Part shown: piece after piece, positions 1 to 13,850 of the stretch | How positions within the stretch are numbered: the stretch's first letter is position 1 | Layout of the letters: each line of letters starts with the position of its first letter | Source: Camarhynchus parvulus | Taxonomy: Eukaryota > Chordata > Aves > Passeriformes > Thraupidae | NCBI RefSeq assembly: GCF_901933205.1 | Contig: NC_044574.1 | Coordinates: forward strand, 46,347,609 to 46,411,608 | Direction: 5' to 3' | DNA length: 64,000 bases | Position numbers and translations under genes: made by a program | The notes under the pieces: generated by a model | Database searches by the model: none | What the model saw: only the letters and a program-made list of their open reading frames with translations | Told to the model about the DNA's origin: nothing

Positions 1-969
1 GAGTGAGACTGACAAACAGGACAAGTCAATAATGCAGCTTGGGACTTTCCTTTTCATAGCACCAAGACGGATTACAGTATGAGAGTGTAGCTTCTCATCC
101 TGACTCATTCTAGGAGGAGTTGTGCTTGGATGAGGAGCCAGCAGTGCTTATGCAGTGGGACTACCTGCAGAAAAGAAAACAGTTTCCCTGCTGTCCTGGG
201 AAAACACTTGGTCACAGCCCCCTGAGGGCACAGGCAACCTCTGTGAAGTGCTTAGACTCATACTGCTGCTCAGCTGACTCCGCAGTAAGAGTAAAATGAA
301 AAATTTTAATACTAGGCTATTAAGGCAAATTATCACAGTTTACTCAAAGAAAGCCAAAGATGACAAAGGGAAAGGATTCCTAAAAGCTCCATTAAAAATG
401 CCATTGTACTCTTATTATATGATTAAGTTGGAACTGCCTACCAAACTTCAGCCTGTGGTAAATAACGTAGCAATCAAGGTTTCAACACTATTCACCCTTT
501 TCCCCCCTTTTCTTTTAAAATGCTCCTGGTTAATTTTGCACAAACAAGAAAACAGGAACAGCACAGCAAGGCAAGAATAGCTTGTGAGTAAAACCAGATG
601 AAGACTAACATATTTACATAGTGTAATGACTTCACTATTAATTCAAACAAACCCAGACCCCAATTCTCAGAAGAGAGAGCGAGCACATGCAGTCCAGGAG
701 GCAAGAACAGGGTGGCTTCAGACTACATTTATGTCTGCAGCCCCTGAGTTAGTAGAGACTGCTCTTAGTTTCAGTCTGCAATAGTCACTGGGGGACCATC
801 TTTCATTCCAGACACTGTACACCGACTACACCCTCTTCTCAATCTTATGGGCCCCTTTCCATTTTCAAGGAAGACTTCCTTCAGTGCTAGGGACCATAAC
901 ACAAAAGAGACAGAACAGTAGGATTTCAGAAAATATCTGATTTGTAGGGAAAAAAACTCCACCTAATCT

Positions 970-1015
970 AAGAGAAATGAAAGAAAAAAGAGAAGGGAAA
1001 GAAAGAAAGAAAAAC
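970..1015. repeat. GAAA-rich purine tract
   Basis: An imperfect run of GAAA and GA units on the plus strand. Low-complexity intronic sequence. Confidence 0.7.
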
Positions 1016-4000
1016 AATCCTATACAATTTCTGAATCCAGCCAAAATGGACACTGTCCTATTCTAGTCATCATTAGCAAGCAATTACCTTGAATTCTGGC
1101 ATTTAACATGGAATTAGCTCTAAATCTGTTCTCCACCCTCAAAACAAACTGTTCTGCTGCTGAGACATGCATTTATCCTCTTCCCTACTACCTTTCATCC
1201 TATCTTCTGAACTTATGTTTTCAAGCCCTCTCTTCTTGTCTGAAAATAATATTCTTTATGTGGAGTTACAGAATCTCTTTTGTTCCTCGATGTCTTGGAT
1301 GTTGGTCAACAAAAAGTCATTAAAAAGTTTAATCCCCTGTGTTTGGCACTACATCAGACTGAGAGCAATTTCTTTCCAAACAGCCTTTGGAATAAATAAG
1401 CATTAAAGAGGGGGTGCTTTTTCCTTATACTGGTCACCCACACTTTATAGTGGGTGGCCCTTTCATTTATACCATTACTATATTTCCACTTCTAAAGCTA
1501 AGCCAGATGCAGCAACCTGATACTACTTTTTAGTTCTCGCAACTTTATTGTAGTGAAAACTTCCGTGTATATCTGATTCTTGTTAGGAAAGGCAAAGAAG
1601 CAGGAACCATGGTAATATTGCACCACCTTCTTGACAACTTCTATTCTGCATGAGCTGCATTCCCCAGGGTACTGCACGCTTCGTTAGCAGGCATTTTTCA
1701 CATTTATATGCCCTGGATTGCAAACATAGAGTCATCCTGTATCTGGCCTCCTTTTGCAGGTATTGTAACCTCACCCAGAGGCAGCCTCTAGGTGCTGTGC
1801 TGTCTAGGGGCTGTGCTTTCTTAAAATTGTACATGATCAGCTCTTTACCTGCTAGATAGCCTACACAGCAAAACCAACAAGGGCAGAAAAGATTTCAAGC
1901 GTTTTACTTCATTGGTTTTGTCTGCCTTTTCTTTTTTCCTTCTTATTTTAAGCAGATGGACCCAAGGTAGTGGGGTATAAATGGCTTGCTGTGCCAAGGC
2001 CACATAAGAAGTACACAGAACAGAAATAATTAATTTAACTGTATAATTTATTTTTTTTACTGAATTTGTACTCTTCGTTTCAGATGTGCTAAATATAAGT
2101 GATAATGACTGCAATAATTATGTCCTTTACAGAGAGACACAAACACAAATCAAGATGGCCATATTTACCAGCCAAGTGGGAAAAAATGTATCCTGCTTTT
2201 GAGTGATACCCATGGAAGCATATTTTAGAGAAATAACTTTATTTTTAAAAGCATATTTTACAGACAAACTCAGAACTGGCAAAATCTTTTAAAATATGGC
2301 TATGAGCAGAGTTCTCCTTAAATTTCATGCTGAAATCAAACATCGACCATGGCTATGTAATCATGACAAGAGAAGATTTCCTTCCTTGCTTTTTGCTACA
2401 CTGTTTGCTGGAAGATATGGAGATATGACTTACTGTTTCCCCATACTTCATATGACACTCCAGGGAAAAAAAAAATAATTTCAGTTAGACAGATAAAACT
2501 ATTTATAACTAAATCTTGGGTAGTTCAACTAGCAGTAGTGATGTTATTCAGATCCTCGATGGTTATTACGTATTTGTATTTCTGACAATATATGTACCTT
2601 TGTAATATTTTACTGTACACAAAGTGTGATTCACCTATTGGGCAACAGATTATTTTCCTACATGACAAGGAGGCAGAAAAACAGACCAGGCTGACATGAA
2701 TTAAAAGTACTTCATCACAGAAAAATAATGAACACTAGGTGGTTTTCCTTAGTCATGAGAAGGGTATTTCCCAAGTCAAGCAATTCCCTTTCAGTTTCCT
2801 GCTCTTCTAAATCTCCAGGAGACAGGATTGCTCAGAATACATTAGAACTAAAACAAGAAGACAGCACAATTCCCTTTGGGCCATGTCTTTAGCTCTGGTG
2901 AGCAATTGGCCCTGAGCATCTCCCTCCACCTGCACTAAACCAACTCTTACATAGTGGTGGTTACACACCTGCTCTTGCTGGAAGAGCTGCAAAACCCACT
3001 AGGCAGTTCTTGGCATAGCCAAATGACTAAATTCACCTGAGAGTTTGCATATTTTGTGAAAAATCACAGGGAAAAAAAAAAAAACCCAAACCAAACAGAA
3101 AATGACCCCTTTTCCACAGACCACTCATTCTCAAAACAGGCACAATTCCTATTGTCCTAAGAAGTTTCTCCCAAGTAGGAAAATCAGCCCATAAAGTAAC
3201 TAAGTACAACTGTTTAAAAATTAGAGCTTTTTCCTAAATTTGGTGGATTTTCCTTGAAACCAACTCAAAGGTTCATACGAGATAGGAGCATTCAGCACTT
3301 TGCCTACCCAGAGGATCTCTCTAAACTGAGGCACTGGGGCACAGCCTTGTGCTGCTTTCTGCCTGAAAACCCATAATTGTTCATTTTGGTGCACTATTCT
3401 CATTTTAATCAAAAGCTCCTCAATTAGGCATGTCACTTCAGGTCTTGGCCCAAAGGCAAAGTGCTTACCTTAAAGGGTTAACAGCCAAGAGATGATATAT
3501 TTTAGAGAGGTAAACTTTGTCAGTATAAATAAACTATCAGTCAAAATTCTTGGTTTGAGAGTGGCAGGCTATCTTCACGTGCAACAATAGGATCTATTAA
3601 TTACTCAATACTTAGCTCAAGCCTTAGATAGCACATAGTGTACTTTCAAAGACAATCTAATGTAAGTGTATTTATCCAGGTTTATTCAATAAAAGAGATT
3701 TTTTTTCCTCAGTTAAACCAATGCAATCAGGCTGAAGCCTACAGAGCATGAGCATGAAAGAGCATGAGCATGGATACTGAGTAGTCCCTCAGAAATATGT
3801 CATAAGTGTACTGTCTATCAGTTAGGCCTGTGTATACTTCAGAATATTTCTTGAACATAAAATACAACTACATTGGTATTTTAATGTTTTTCTAATACAT
3901 TCTGAGAGAACATAATCATTCTGCTCCAAAACATCCCTTTCCAAATATTTTCTTATTTTTCCTTATCTTGTATTAACAAGACTTACCATGCTTGATCATG

Positions 4001-7000
4001 AGACCTGGAAAAAAAAACCCGGAAGAAGCACATCCTAGTGCAGCTAGTCCATTTTTCTTTAAACAGAGGGCAAAGTTGGTCTACACACACCCCCTTGCAA
4101 TCACTGACCTATTCCTCTGCTCTAGTTTTAAGTTTTCTTTATAAAACTCAGTGAAGCAAGATGGGAGGCACTGACAAATACCAGCATTTGCAGCAGTGAA
4201 ACAATTTGTTGCCCCACTAAGACCCAGCCATTTGTAGAGTGATGACCAGTAGAGAGCGCATGCTAAGAGCAAAATACAAATGCCTGGATCCTCCCCAACA
4301 CGTATTATACAAACTGCTCTTTCCCTTTTTGTACAGTTTAGCAATGCTTTGTTTACAGCCAAACAAATTATGTCTAGAGTCTTCAAAAATCTTCGGTGTC
4401 ATCTGCTTTATACACACACACTAAGTGAAAAAAAACCTGTGTAAGATTTGTTGAGGAAGTGCAGCAATATATCCTATCAAATGTAACTAAGAGACCTTAG
4501 AGTCTTCAAAAGAAAAGCAGGCCACAAGTTTAAATGAGACTCCATTAAGCAGAACTCTGCCCATGACTCTCCCAGATCACTGTTTTTATTAGCAAGCTAC
4601 ATGAATAACAGTAAAGCTACAGTGCTTACCAGGCTGGGTGCAAGCACCCATCCCGCCAGAGAGCTTTTAGATGTTGAATCCAGCACTGCTGCTATCTGCT
4701 CTATGAGAAAAAAACTGATGTAAACAAATGGAAATTTTGTGTTTGGCCAGCAAAGGGTCTTTCCCAGCCAAAATCAGAACGAAGTTTTAAAGTTATTTGA
4801 TAAATCAAAAGGCTAAAAAGCCATGATCTTGTAATCTCCCTAATGTGAGTAGTCCTCACAGTGATGCCATGGTTTCACTGAGCTTCACAATAGATCTACT
4901 CATTACAGACTTAGCTCATGATCAAAGATTTGAAGACCCGGTCATCAATACATGGCAGAAGAAAAATTATTAAATGTAAGTTTTCTGCTGTTTGGAAGCA
5001 TTCACTTTCAGTTATTTTAAAGCAACTTGGACACACTTTTGAAAAGAGGCATAGAAATGCTTTGTTCTGATCACAGAAAAGCTAAGACCATGTCTGTCAA
5101 TTTTTCAGAAACACCACATCCATTTATCTATGTATTGAGTAATGTCATGGTCTGACAATGTCCACCAAAATCCATTTGGCACATCTGAAATAAAACTCTT
5201 TAAAACTTAAATAATCTGATTTGCAGACAAACCTAGTCCCTGAATATATGTCATTAGAGCAGTACTTCATTCAGAAAAAGCAGCTATAGAGCACTCCATA
5301 AATCTATTTCTGCTTCCTCTGTGCAAAACGCCAGCTTCAGAGTTAAGAATCCAGTCCAATACTACAGAACAAACACATCTGAGAGAATAAACCAGATAAA
5401 AGGCTTGATCTTAAGTCTTTTGCATTGGTAATTATGGCTGAGACAGTACTTCCATTTTTGCTGCCTCATCAGACACCAAACCTACGCCAGAAAATTAAGT
5501 AGCTACAAAGCATCCCACACACATGACCCCATTAATTTTGATGGGATTACTGACTGAAGGGTTTGTCTCCCGAGCACGAACACAGCAAAGAAACTGCTAA
5601 TAACACCTCATCTCCCCAAAGGTGCAAGAAGTAGGTAAAGCCACTCTTAATTTGCTGCCATTCAATGAACTGCTGAACCTAGTTTGCAAAAATCAGGAAA
5701 TAACACGCCTCAAAAAGTATCCTATCTCAAAAAACCCACCACTTTTTACTGAAGATTTTGCAAGAAGCAAGACTAAGGCTAGAAAGGAGACTAACAACAC
5801 AACTAAGAAGAAAGGCTACCAACAGTCTGACATGGTTTCTCAAAGAATCACCAAGAAACACAAGCAGGTTTTGTAGAATGGTCTTGGGAATAAAATATTA
5901 GCAAAAGGAAAAAGAGCAACAAGAAGTGCTAGGATAAAATTTAGAGGCTGGTCTGCACCCAAAAGCAGGACTGGTGAGTATCCTGAGCAGGCCAGGCTAT
6001 CACAAGATTTAAATGAATGCTGATGTGTTCAGGATTCCAAGGGAGGGAGACATACATATGCTCCCATGCTTGCAAAATGTACTGCCTACATGCGCATACT
6101 AACACTTGTGAGAAAAACAGTGATGAATTCATTTTAAACACTCCTTCATTACCTACATAAATGTCACATGACTTCATAGCAGAGATACAACATGGGACCA
6201 CGTTGGTGTATGGCAAACGATAACAGAATGTAACAAACAACTACTTAACTTCCAAGCGTCATTATAACGGTGCTATATTTGCTTATAATTTTTTCTACTG
6301 AGGGGCAGTAGAGAAACCTTGGTTAGAGATGAGACCTGCATTGTTTTAAGCAAAGCAGAAATAGGAATTCAGAGCAAATGCCAAAACGGTTCAAATCTAG
6401 CTCTAAAGGGAATTTACAAAGAGATGAATGAAGTCCAAAGCCTTTTCGGATATGACAACAAATCAAATTGAAAACACAGCTATTCCAACAAGCAATCTGT
6501 ATGTACTTACATGTTGCATATTGGTATACCTGCCGTGGAAGAATTTGTTTTAGCTATCCTAGTTAGGAAACTCTGAATTTAAGTTTTATTTGCTTCTCCC
6601 TTTTGAAAACAGCATACTATTTTCCTCTTTTTCTTTTATGGGCCACCAAATAACATGTGACCAAATGTACCTATTTAGTGAAAATGAGTTCCATTAGTAT
6701 GTAATCTTATACTTGCATTGTTTTCTTCTGAAGGAAAATAATGGGGAACAGGTGGTGATGCTTAGCATCAGGCTCCTGTTTCTAGAATTACAATCTACTG
6801 GGAGCCACCAGCAATCTCTGAAAGCTGTCATAAGTGCTCGGAACTAGTAAGATCCAGAGCACATTCAATACATTAAAGCTTCTTTTTGAAAATTTAAGTA
6901 GGTGTGACAGGAGAAAACTGGCTGAATGGTGCGGGGATTCTAACGTGTCCCTGCAAAGGGTCGTGATTTCCTTCTGCATCCCACAATAAATAACTCAAGC

Positions 7001-9208
7001 TGGCCTCCATTTCCACAGCAGAAATTAGACATTTAAAAAATTCAAATAGGTACCATATGCACTATAAACCTTTCTGGTTTAGCATTCAAATGCAGACTCG
7101 TTCACATTGTTGGAAAATACAGGATTTAAATTCTCATAGAAGAACTTCAAACAGCTGCTCCTTTACACTCATTTATTCTTTTCTCAGTGCCACAAAACCA
7201 GCAGTGCCAATAAAATCTCCTTGATGTTGTTTGAAAACCTACTGGAGTCACACAGCATAAATAGTTTTACCCAGTGAGTCACAAAACCGCACATCAAATG
7301 AACACTTCTTTGTTTTATCAATCCCATCCTTACCTTACCAAGTAGGAAGTGGTTTAGAAATAATTGGATATAACTGAGTTTTCCAACGAGTTTTCATGAT
7401 AAACACAACACAGAAACACCAGCTAACAGATCTATCTATACAAGCAAAAAAGCACTATAATCATGTTTTAAAATGTGGCTCTGAAGCTGAGGGGTAGGAC
7501 AAAGACAACACATATTTGTAGGGCAGTTTCAACTGGCATACAACTTTATAAAAACAGATATGGAAGGCTGGCTGGCATTCCTAACTACTGCTGGATGTCA
7601 GATATGCCAAGATGCACACTTATAAGAGGAAATAATTAATGCAGGCTTTTTTGTGCCATTGTGGTTTAAAATGATAGGAATTAAAAGAATATACAATTAT
7701 TTGCAGAGCCAGATTTGCTGTTGGTAGAAATTTGTGATCTCCCACTAATTTCCACAGGAATATGACAAGTAGTACCAAGGAATCAGATTGTAGTTAACAA
7801 TTCACATTTCTGCACAACTATATGAGACCAATCTTACCATTACTGTGGTTATTTTAGGGGGGGTGGGACCCTAGTCAAAGCAGTCCCTTCAAGTAGAAAT
7901 TATTTTACACTTCAACAAAGCTTCTTTAGCCAAAGAAACACTAGCATTGTGCTACAAATGTCCTAATTATTCTTTCCATCTGAAATCAGGTTGGTGAAGT
8001 AAGGGATAATGTTAAATTGTGCCATCAGATCCATCTAAAATCAGTTGTTTTCTGAATTTCCTTAACACAGTAAATATTTCCCCTCATTTATCACACCTAT
8101 TAACCTGAATCCAGACAGTAATATTCTCTAGCATGTGCATGAACAGCAAAGTTCTTGACCAAAAAGCAATCACAAAATTATGACTATTGTTAATGAGTGA
8201 ACCAGAAAAAGTGCACAGCCTGATCTCAGGAAAGGTTTCATCTCCAAGAGATAGAATAATTCTCATCCCCTTTGTGAACTGACTAAATTTAAATTTTGGA
8301 AAACAATACACAGGAAAGCACATTATGCCATTTTTAAAGCAACCTGTTTTATAATAATTTTACTTTATTTCCAGACTCCAACCTTACCTTCAAAACTATT
8401 TAGAAAAGGAAATTTGCTATGCTTTGAGCATTTAGTAAGACTGAATAATAATTTTAAAATCGTGAATAATTTAGTTTTCAAAAGACCAAATTGCTTTAAG
8501 GGGTTTTTTCCACTAACAAGAACTGAAGATTTTGTGTCTCTATCAATACTTCTTGAACTTCTTTTATGGTGTTTTCCCTTTTCTTGTCACTAGAGATTGC
8601 AAAAGCAGTTCTAATAACAACACAGTATCAGCAAAAACCCCCAGAAAGTAAATCTTAAACTTCTTGCTTAATCCACATGTGATAAATGGTCTTAGTATAT
8701 AGGCACATATGTACAGATATATGTCATATATAATATAAAAAATATCAAATTAGCATATGCTATTACAGAGGGAAAATTATAGATATTGTCTTTACTATAC
8801 CACCCCTAAAATTATGTCCTTGGCTAAAATTTTTAAAGTATTTTAAAGGTAGAAATGCTTTAGTTACCTTCTTAAAATTTTTTTCTGACAGATCACTTGC
8901 TAAATCAATTTAAGCAGAAATTCACCTTAGCCTGAAGCCCAAAGATATGGGGTTTAGCTCTTTTATATTGTTGAAATTTCCTTTTAATTCAGATGACTTG
9001 CACAAGTGGAAAAAAAATCAGTGCAACTGAGGAAAAATGGTATTTTCTAAGTTATAATACTTACAGTGATTTTTCTTTTCAGAAAAGATCCCTTTGATTT
9101 CAAATTCACATGGCTGCTTGAAAAGGCAGCCGAGTTATAACACTGCATTTTGACAGGATAACTGGCCCTTAAGTCCTTACACTACTTTTCCTCCCTCCAT
9201 CCTCAATA

Positions 9209-9229
9209 AGATACTACTACTACTACTGA
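9209..9229. repeat. Short (CTA)n run
   Basis: About five to six consecutive ACT/CTA trinucleotides inside DKK2 intron 1. A short microsatellite seed. Confidence 0.7.
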
Positions 9230-12200
9230 AGTTAGCTCCATGGAAGAAGTGAATTCCTTGCAAAAATAACCAAGGCAACAATGATTAATTTACCGAGAAA
9301 CTACAATATTAGAGCAAAAGATAAACATGGAACTATGTGTCTGACCTTCCTAAAAGACTAATTTTTGTTTGCCTTTCAGATTTTACCATCTTTCTTCAAA
9401 GAACAAAAATCTACACTTTTCAAAACAAAGTGTTGAAAGATGAATCTGTTCTGAAATGCATCATTCTGAACTAGCTGGTGGACGGTCCATACACATTAAT
9501 CATTTATAATTCAAATTGAGCGATAATATTCATGGTACCATGATTTCAACTGTTTGCTGACAAACAACCTGTTTAACTTTTGCCCAATTTGCCTTTCCCC
9601 ATAAGCAGAACATCAGTACCTTGCGGTAGTACACTTTGCAGACAAACTGCATTGCATCGCATATGACACAGTTACTCACCCTTCTCGGTTTGTAGAGTCT
9701 GGATCCAATTTTCAAATGAAAGATCACTTTGCTGAACATTTATTTTTCCTGTGGAATTGCTGTTTGGTGAATAGGCTGCTTTCAGCCTCGGGGGTTATTT
9801 ATTTAGATTTTCATTCTCTTCAAAATGTTGGTGGAAAATGTTTGTCTGCTGGAGGGGTACCATATGCTTCTGATCTGAAGACTGACTAACTCCTACTGTG
9901 TAAAAAGTGAGTGCACAAGTAGAAATACAGACAGAAGACTGAATGATCATTAAGTATCTAAATGAACTGGGAATTATAGTCCCAGTTTCCAAAGTCTGTC
10001 AGGTGAATTGAGTTCCAGTCTAAGAGTTCTCAGAGTCCTGGGAACATACATTTCTATACACTCAAGAGTTTAATAAATATCAGAAAGAGATGCATGAGAG
10101 AGCATGAAAGCTGAGAAGGATGTGAAATGAATGCAGCATAACCTGCTGATTCAAGAGCAAATACAGGTTCTCAAAACAAATATTCTTTCTTTCTGCAATA
10201 AATTATGATATTTTTCTGCTTGGAATCTCTACCAATTGTGAAAACGGCACCTTTTTTTTTTTACATTGAACAACTAAACAAAAAAAAAAGATTCTTTTTA
10301 TTCCAAGATTTTTTTTGTTAGGTATGCATTTTTAAAAGTAAAAATATTCCAAGGCATGTTTAGAAAAACTACTGTTTAAAAGCATATTGACTTAAGCAGG
10401 GCCATATTCAACCTGTGCACTTCCTATTAAACTTTATGACATCTAATTTCTTCTTCTTCTCTAAAAATACTCCGTATTGTATAAATGTTTGGATTGGTTA
10501 TCTATGTTATCATCTTCCAAGTGCTTTTAGTTCCTTAAAATATAATATATTTGTTTCAAAGAGGAGCATTTTTCTGATGGGGAAATTCAGATGGCATACA
10601 CTGACAGGTTTTTTTGAATCAATGCCATAGAAATTTAGCATAACTGATGACTGAGCCAACCAAGAGTTATGCTTAAAGTCCAACCAATAAAGCATTTGTG
10701 GCCCTTGTAAATACATTTCACAGAGCCATTGAAAATACTATGTTCAGATAGCTAATACACCATATGCACAAAAACAGCAGAATGAACGAACATACACCAT
10801 TAGCTGGGATTTTTTTTACCAGCAAAAAAGGTGTCAGAGATTTTAGCAAGCAGACGAGTTCAGGATAGGAAGTTTCTTTCCATGTGTGCTTTAGAGAAGG
10901 GAGCAGACTGGACTTGATCTCATCTACCAAAATTCATGTACTGCATTAGCCATAAATGCACCAAGTATCTTCACATCAATCAACTGGTCACAAGATGTCA
11001 CACCTTGCTGTCAAGCACAGTGGAGAGGCAGCAGTCCTGCCAAGTTTCTTACTGAACCTGCATGGTTGGAATCCAAGTTTGAATGCCAAAGTATTTAAAC
11101 ATGTGTGTTAACCATGGCTTTTAACTCTTTTGGAGTTTGCAGGTGGAAGAGAAGATCAAAAGAGGTTTTAAACCTATTTTTTATTACTATCAATACTCAT
11201 TAAGTCAGAGATGGTGACCAGAGACTGCTGCAAGGGGAAAACAACAGAGGGAACACAGTATTTTGTGAACTCCAACTTTTGCCTGATGCAGAGAAGGATC
11301 TGGTGAAAGCAGGGAAAGACATGCACACAAACATACACATACCAGCACTTACAACACTGTGAATTCTACTTAGGCTCCTCAAATCTCTGGTCAAATTGAC
11401 TTCAAAGATAAAACAGGAGATTACTGGAGTTTGACTGTAATCCTGAGTTGCTCTTTGTCCTCAGCTTTTTTTATCTATTTGTAGACACAGCCGACCAACC
11501 CCGTACTTCCCTGGCATCAAAACTGTAACAACTTTGGAAACATCGGACTTTTCAAAAATTTGAAGATACTCAGCCCTGTGTATAATGATAATTTGCAAGG
11601 GAAGGATTTACTCAGCAAAATTCTTGAGGAAATTAGAAAGAAAAGAAAAAAGACATCCCCCTCCTCCCTGCAAACCCCAAAAACTTTATTCTGATTAATG
11701 AATGACTTTAAAATCTTACTCTTTTTAGAAAGTATTTACTTCTGTAGCTGATTAAATTTTAGCAAAAATCTTTGAAAAGTCTCCCCTGACTTGTGTATCC
11801 TACATACTTTGCAAATCTGTTCTAACCCTCTTTGCCTCTTCTTTTTTCCATTTCATTTTCATTGCAGTCATGTTTTCCATTTGCTGCAGCAATCTCTTTG
11901 GACTATTTAACATTTTGACTAAAAATATAGATAACAAAGCCACACTGGCATTCATAGGAATGTCAACACTGATGTCCATGGGCATTGGAGAGGTTAAGAA
12001 AATCAGTGCCCACTGTCATAGACCCAAGGATTGGGCTTAGCTCAGAAGTTAAGTTTTTGCATCATATTTGTATATGCACATCCTAACAGATGTACACAAA
12101 ACACAAGTGCTTACATTGAACCAGATATGTTTAAGTTTCCTGATAAATTAAGGCAACAAGCTGGGCTACTTACAATACTGATTAAAAAGAAATTATTGAT

Positions 12201-13816
12201 TTTTATGATGATAAAAATTGTTAACTGAATAAGTACATAAAAGTTGCTATAGCCTATCAGAGAAAAGTGGCCAGGCCAGCATCCAGCTAGATGCAAATAC
12301 TCAGAGGAATAAGATTATAGGCAAGCACAGAAGGACTTCTCCCAGTTGCATTCTTTCAGTTTCAGCCAACAGCACCTTAGACACATCCAAGGCTGGAAGT
12401 TCAGTACCTACCAGTGCCATCTCTCATCTCTACACCTGTCTCCTCTCCATGTGAGCAGTCCCCACACATGGCTCTCACAGCATCATGTGGCAATGAGATC
12501 CGCAACATGAAAAAGTAGTTCCTGACTGCCTAATAATTTCACACTGTCTGCTCTTGGCTCTTCTTCTACAGCAAACACTGAGCAATCGTTCCCCACTCAC
12601 CTTCTTCTGACTCTTCAGTACTTTATTTCTCTCCCTCCTGTTCTCCCATGGGCATGCCTTTTCCAAACTGGATCTTTGCATTCTATTACTTTCTCCTGTG
12701 TTTAAGCAGTTCTGGCATTATGATCATCCCTTCTCCATTTAATCCTGACTGCTTTTATATCTTTTAACAGTTACTCAGCACCATGAGATTAGAACCAGTT
12801 TAAAAATGCCCTCTGTTTTTTTTTCACTTCCTGATATTCCACTTGGATTTTTTAATATGTTCTTAGTATTTAATTTTTGTCTCTCTGGTGCAGCTTCACC
12901 ATTAAAGATAGCTAAATTTACTCTAAATTACAGGTTATCAGTTATGTGCCAAATTGCCATCACATGGTGCCATATTATATTGCTTTACACTATTAGAAAT
13001 GGAACTTTACCCATGGGATTTATCTCGCAGGTGGTCAGTATACTGGCATTTACTGCAACTCTGTGGTTCACTTAAGTTTTTACTGTTGTGAATAAATTTT
13101 TTCTCAAAATTTCTGTGCCCATTTTCCAGAATATTTGCCAGTAAGTTGAACAGCATCAGTCCCGAAACGTTTATGTGAAGCTTTGCTCATAACCTCCCTG
13201 TATAGTGAAATATGGCTGTTTAATCCTGCTTATTTTTGATCAATTATCAATTATTCTAATCAGTTATGAAATGGGTTATGCCTTGGCAATTCTGTTTCTT
13301 TAAAGTTTTTGTACTTGAGCTATAGCTCCATTGGCATAAGTATTTATAAGTATTTGAAGAGCAAAGATGGGGTAATTGTATTTTGATCAAATGTTCACAA
13401 AATGTCCTCTAGTAGCTACTCTTTAAATTGATTTCCTGACAATAGGGTCATTTAGGGCAGAAGAGGATCAAAAGTAAAAGCAGTGGCCATTTTACTAACA
13501 AATGGTCAAAGCAAACAAGAACCAGCACTTCCAGTAGAGCCAAGAGCATCAGGAGCAGCTGAGCTCCCTGTACCACAGGGACAGAGATATTCATTGTTAC
13601 ACTGACAGGACATGAACTTAGTCCATGGCTGCTCTTGTCTGCTCAGACTGCTCAGCACCGGAGATCACCCTGCCTGAATTTCACCCCTGTGCCACCTCAG
13701 CACCCTTCAAGCCCTCCAGCTGCTGCCTCACAGAAACTGGCCTGCCTTTTGATCAAGGGGTAAAATTCAAATTGAAAGGGCTACATTGCAAAATTAAAAC
13801 AACAACCCTACAAAAA

Positions 13817-13850
13817 AACTGAAACAAACAAACAAACAAAAAAACCATTC
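13817..13850. repeat. (CAAA)n microsatellite
   Basis: Several CAAA units run into an A-tract, then into a CACATACATACACA stretch. Simple repeat in DKK2 intron 1. Confidence 0.75.

Noticed and set aside
6386..6398. GGTTCAAATC, resembling a tRNA B-box
   Set aside because: No matching A-box or cloverleaf could be built from the flanking sequence.
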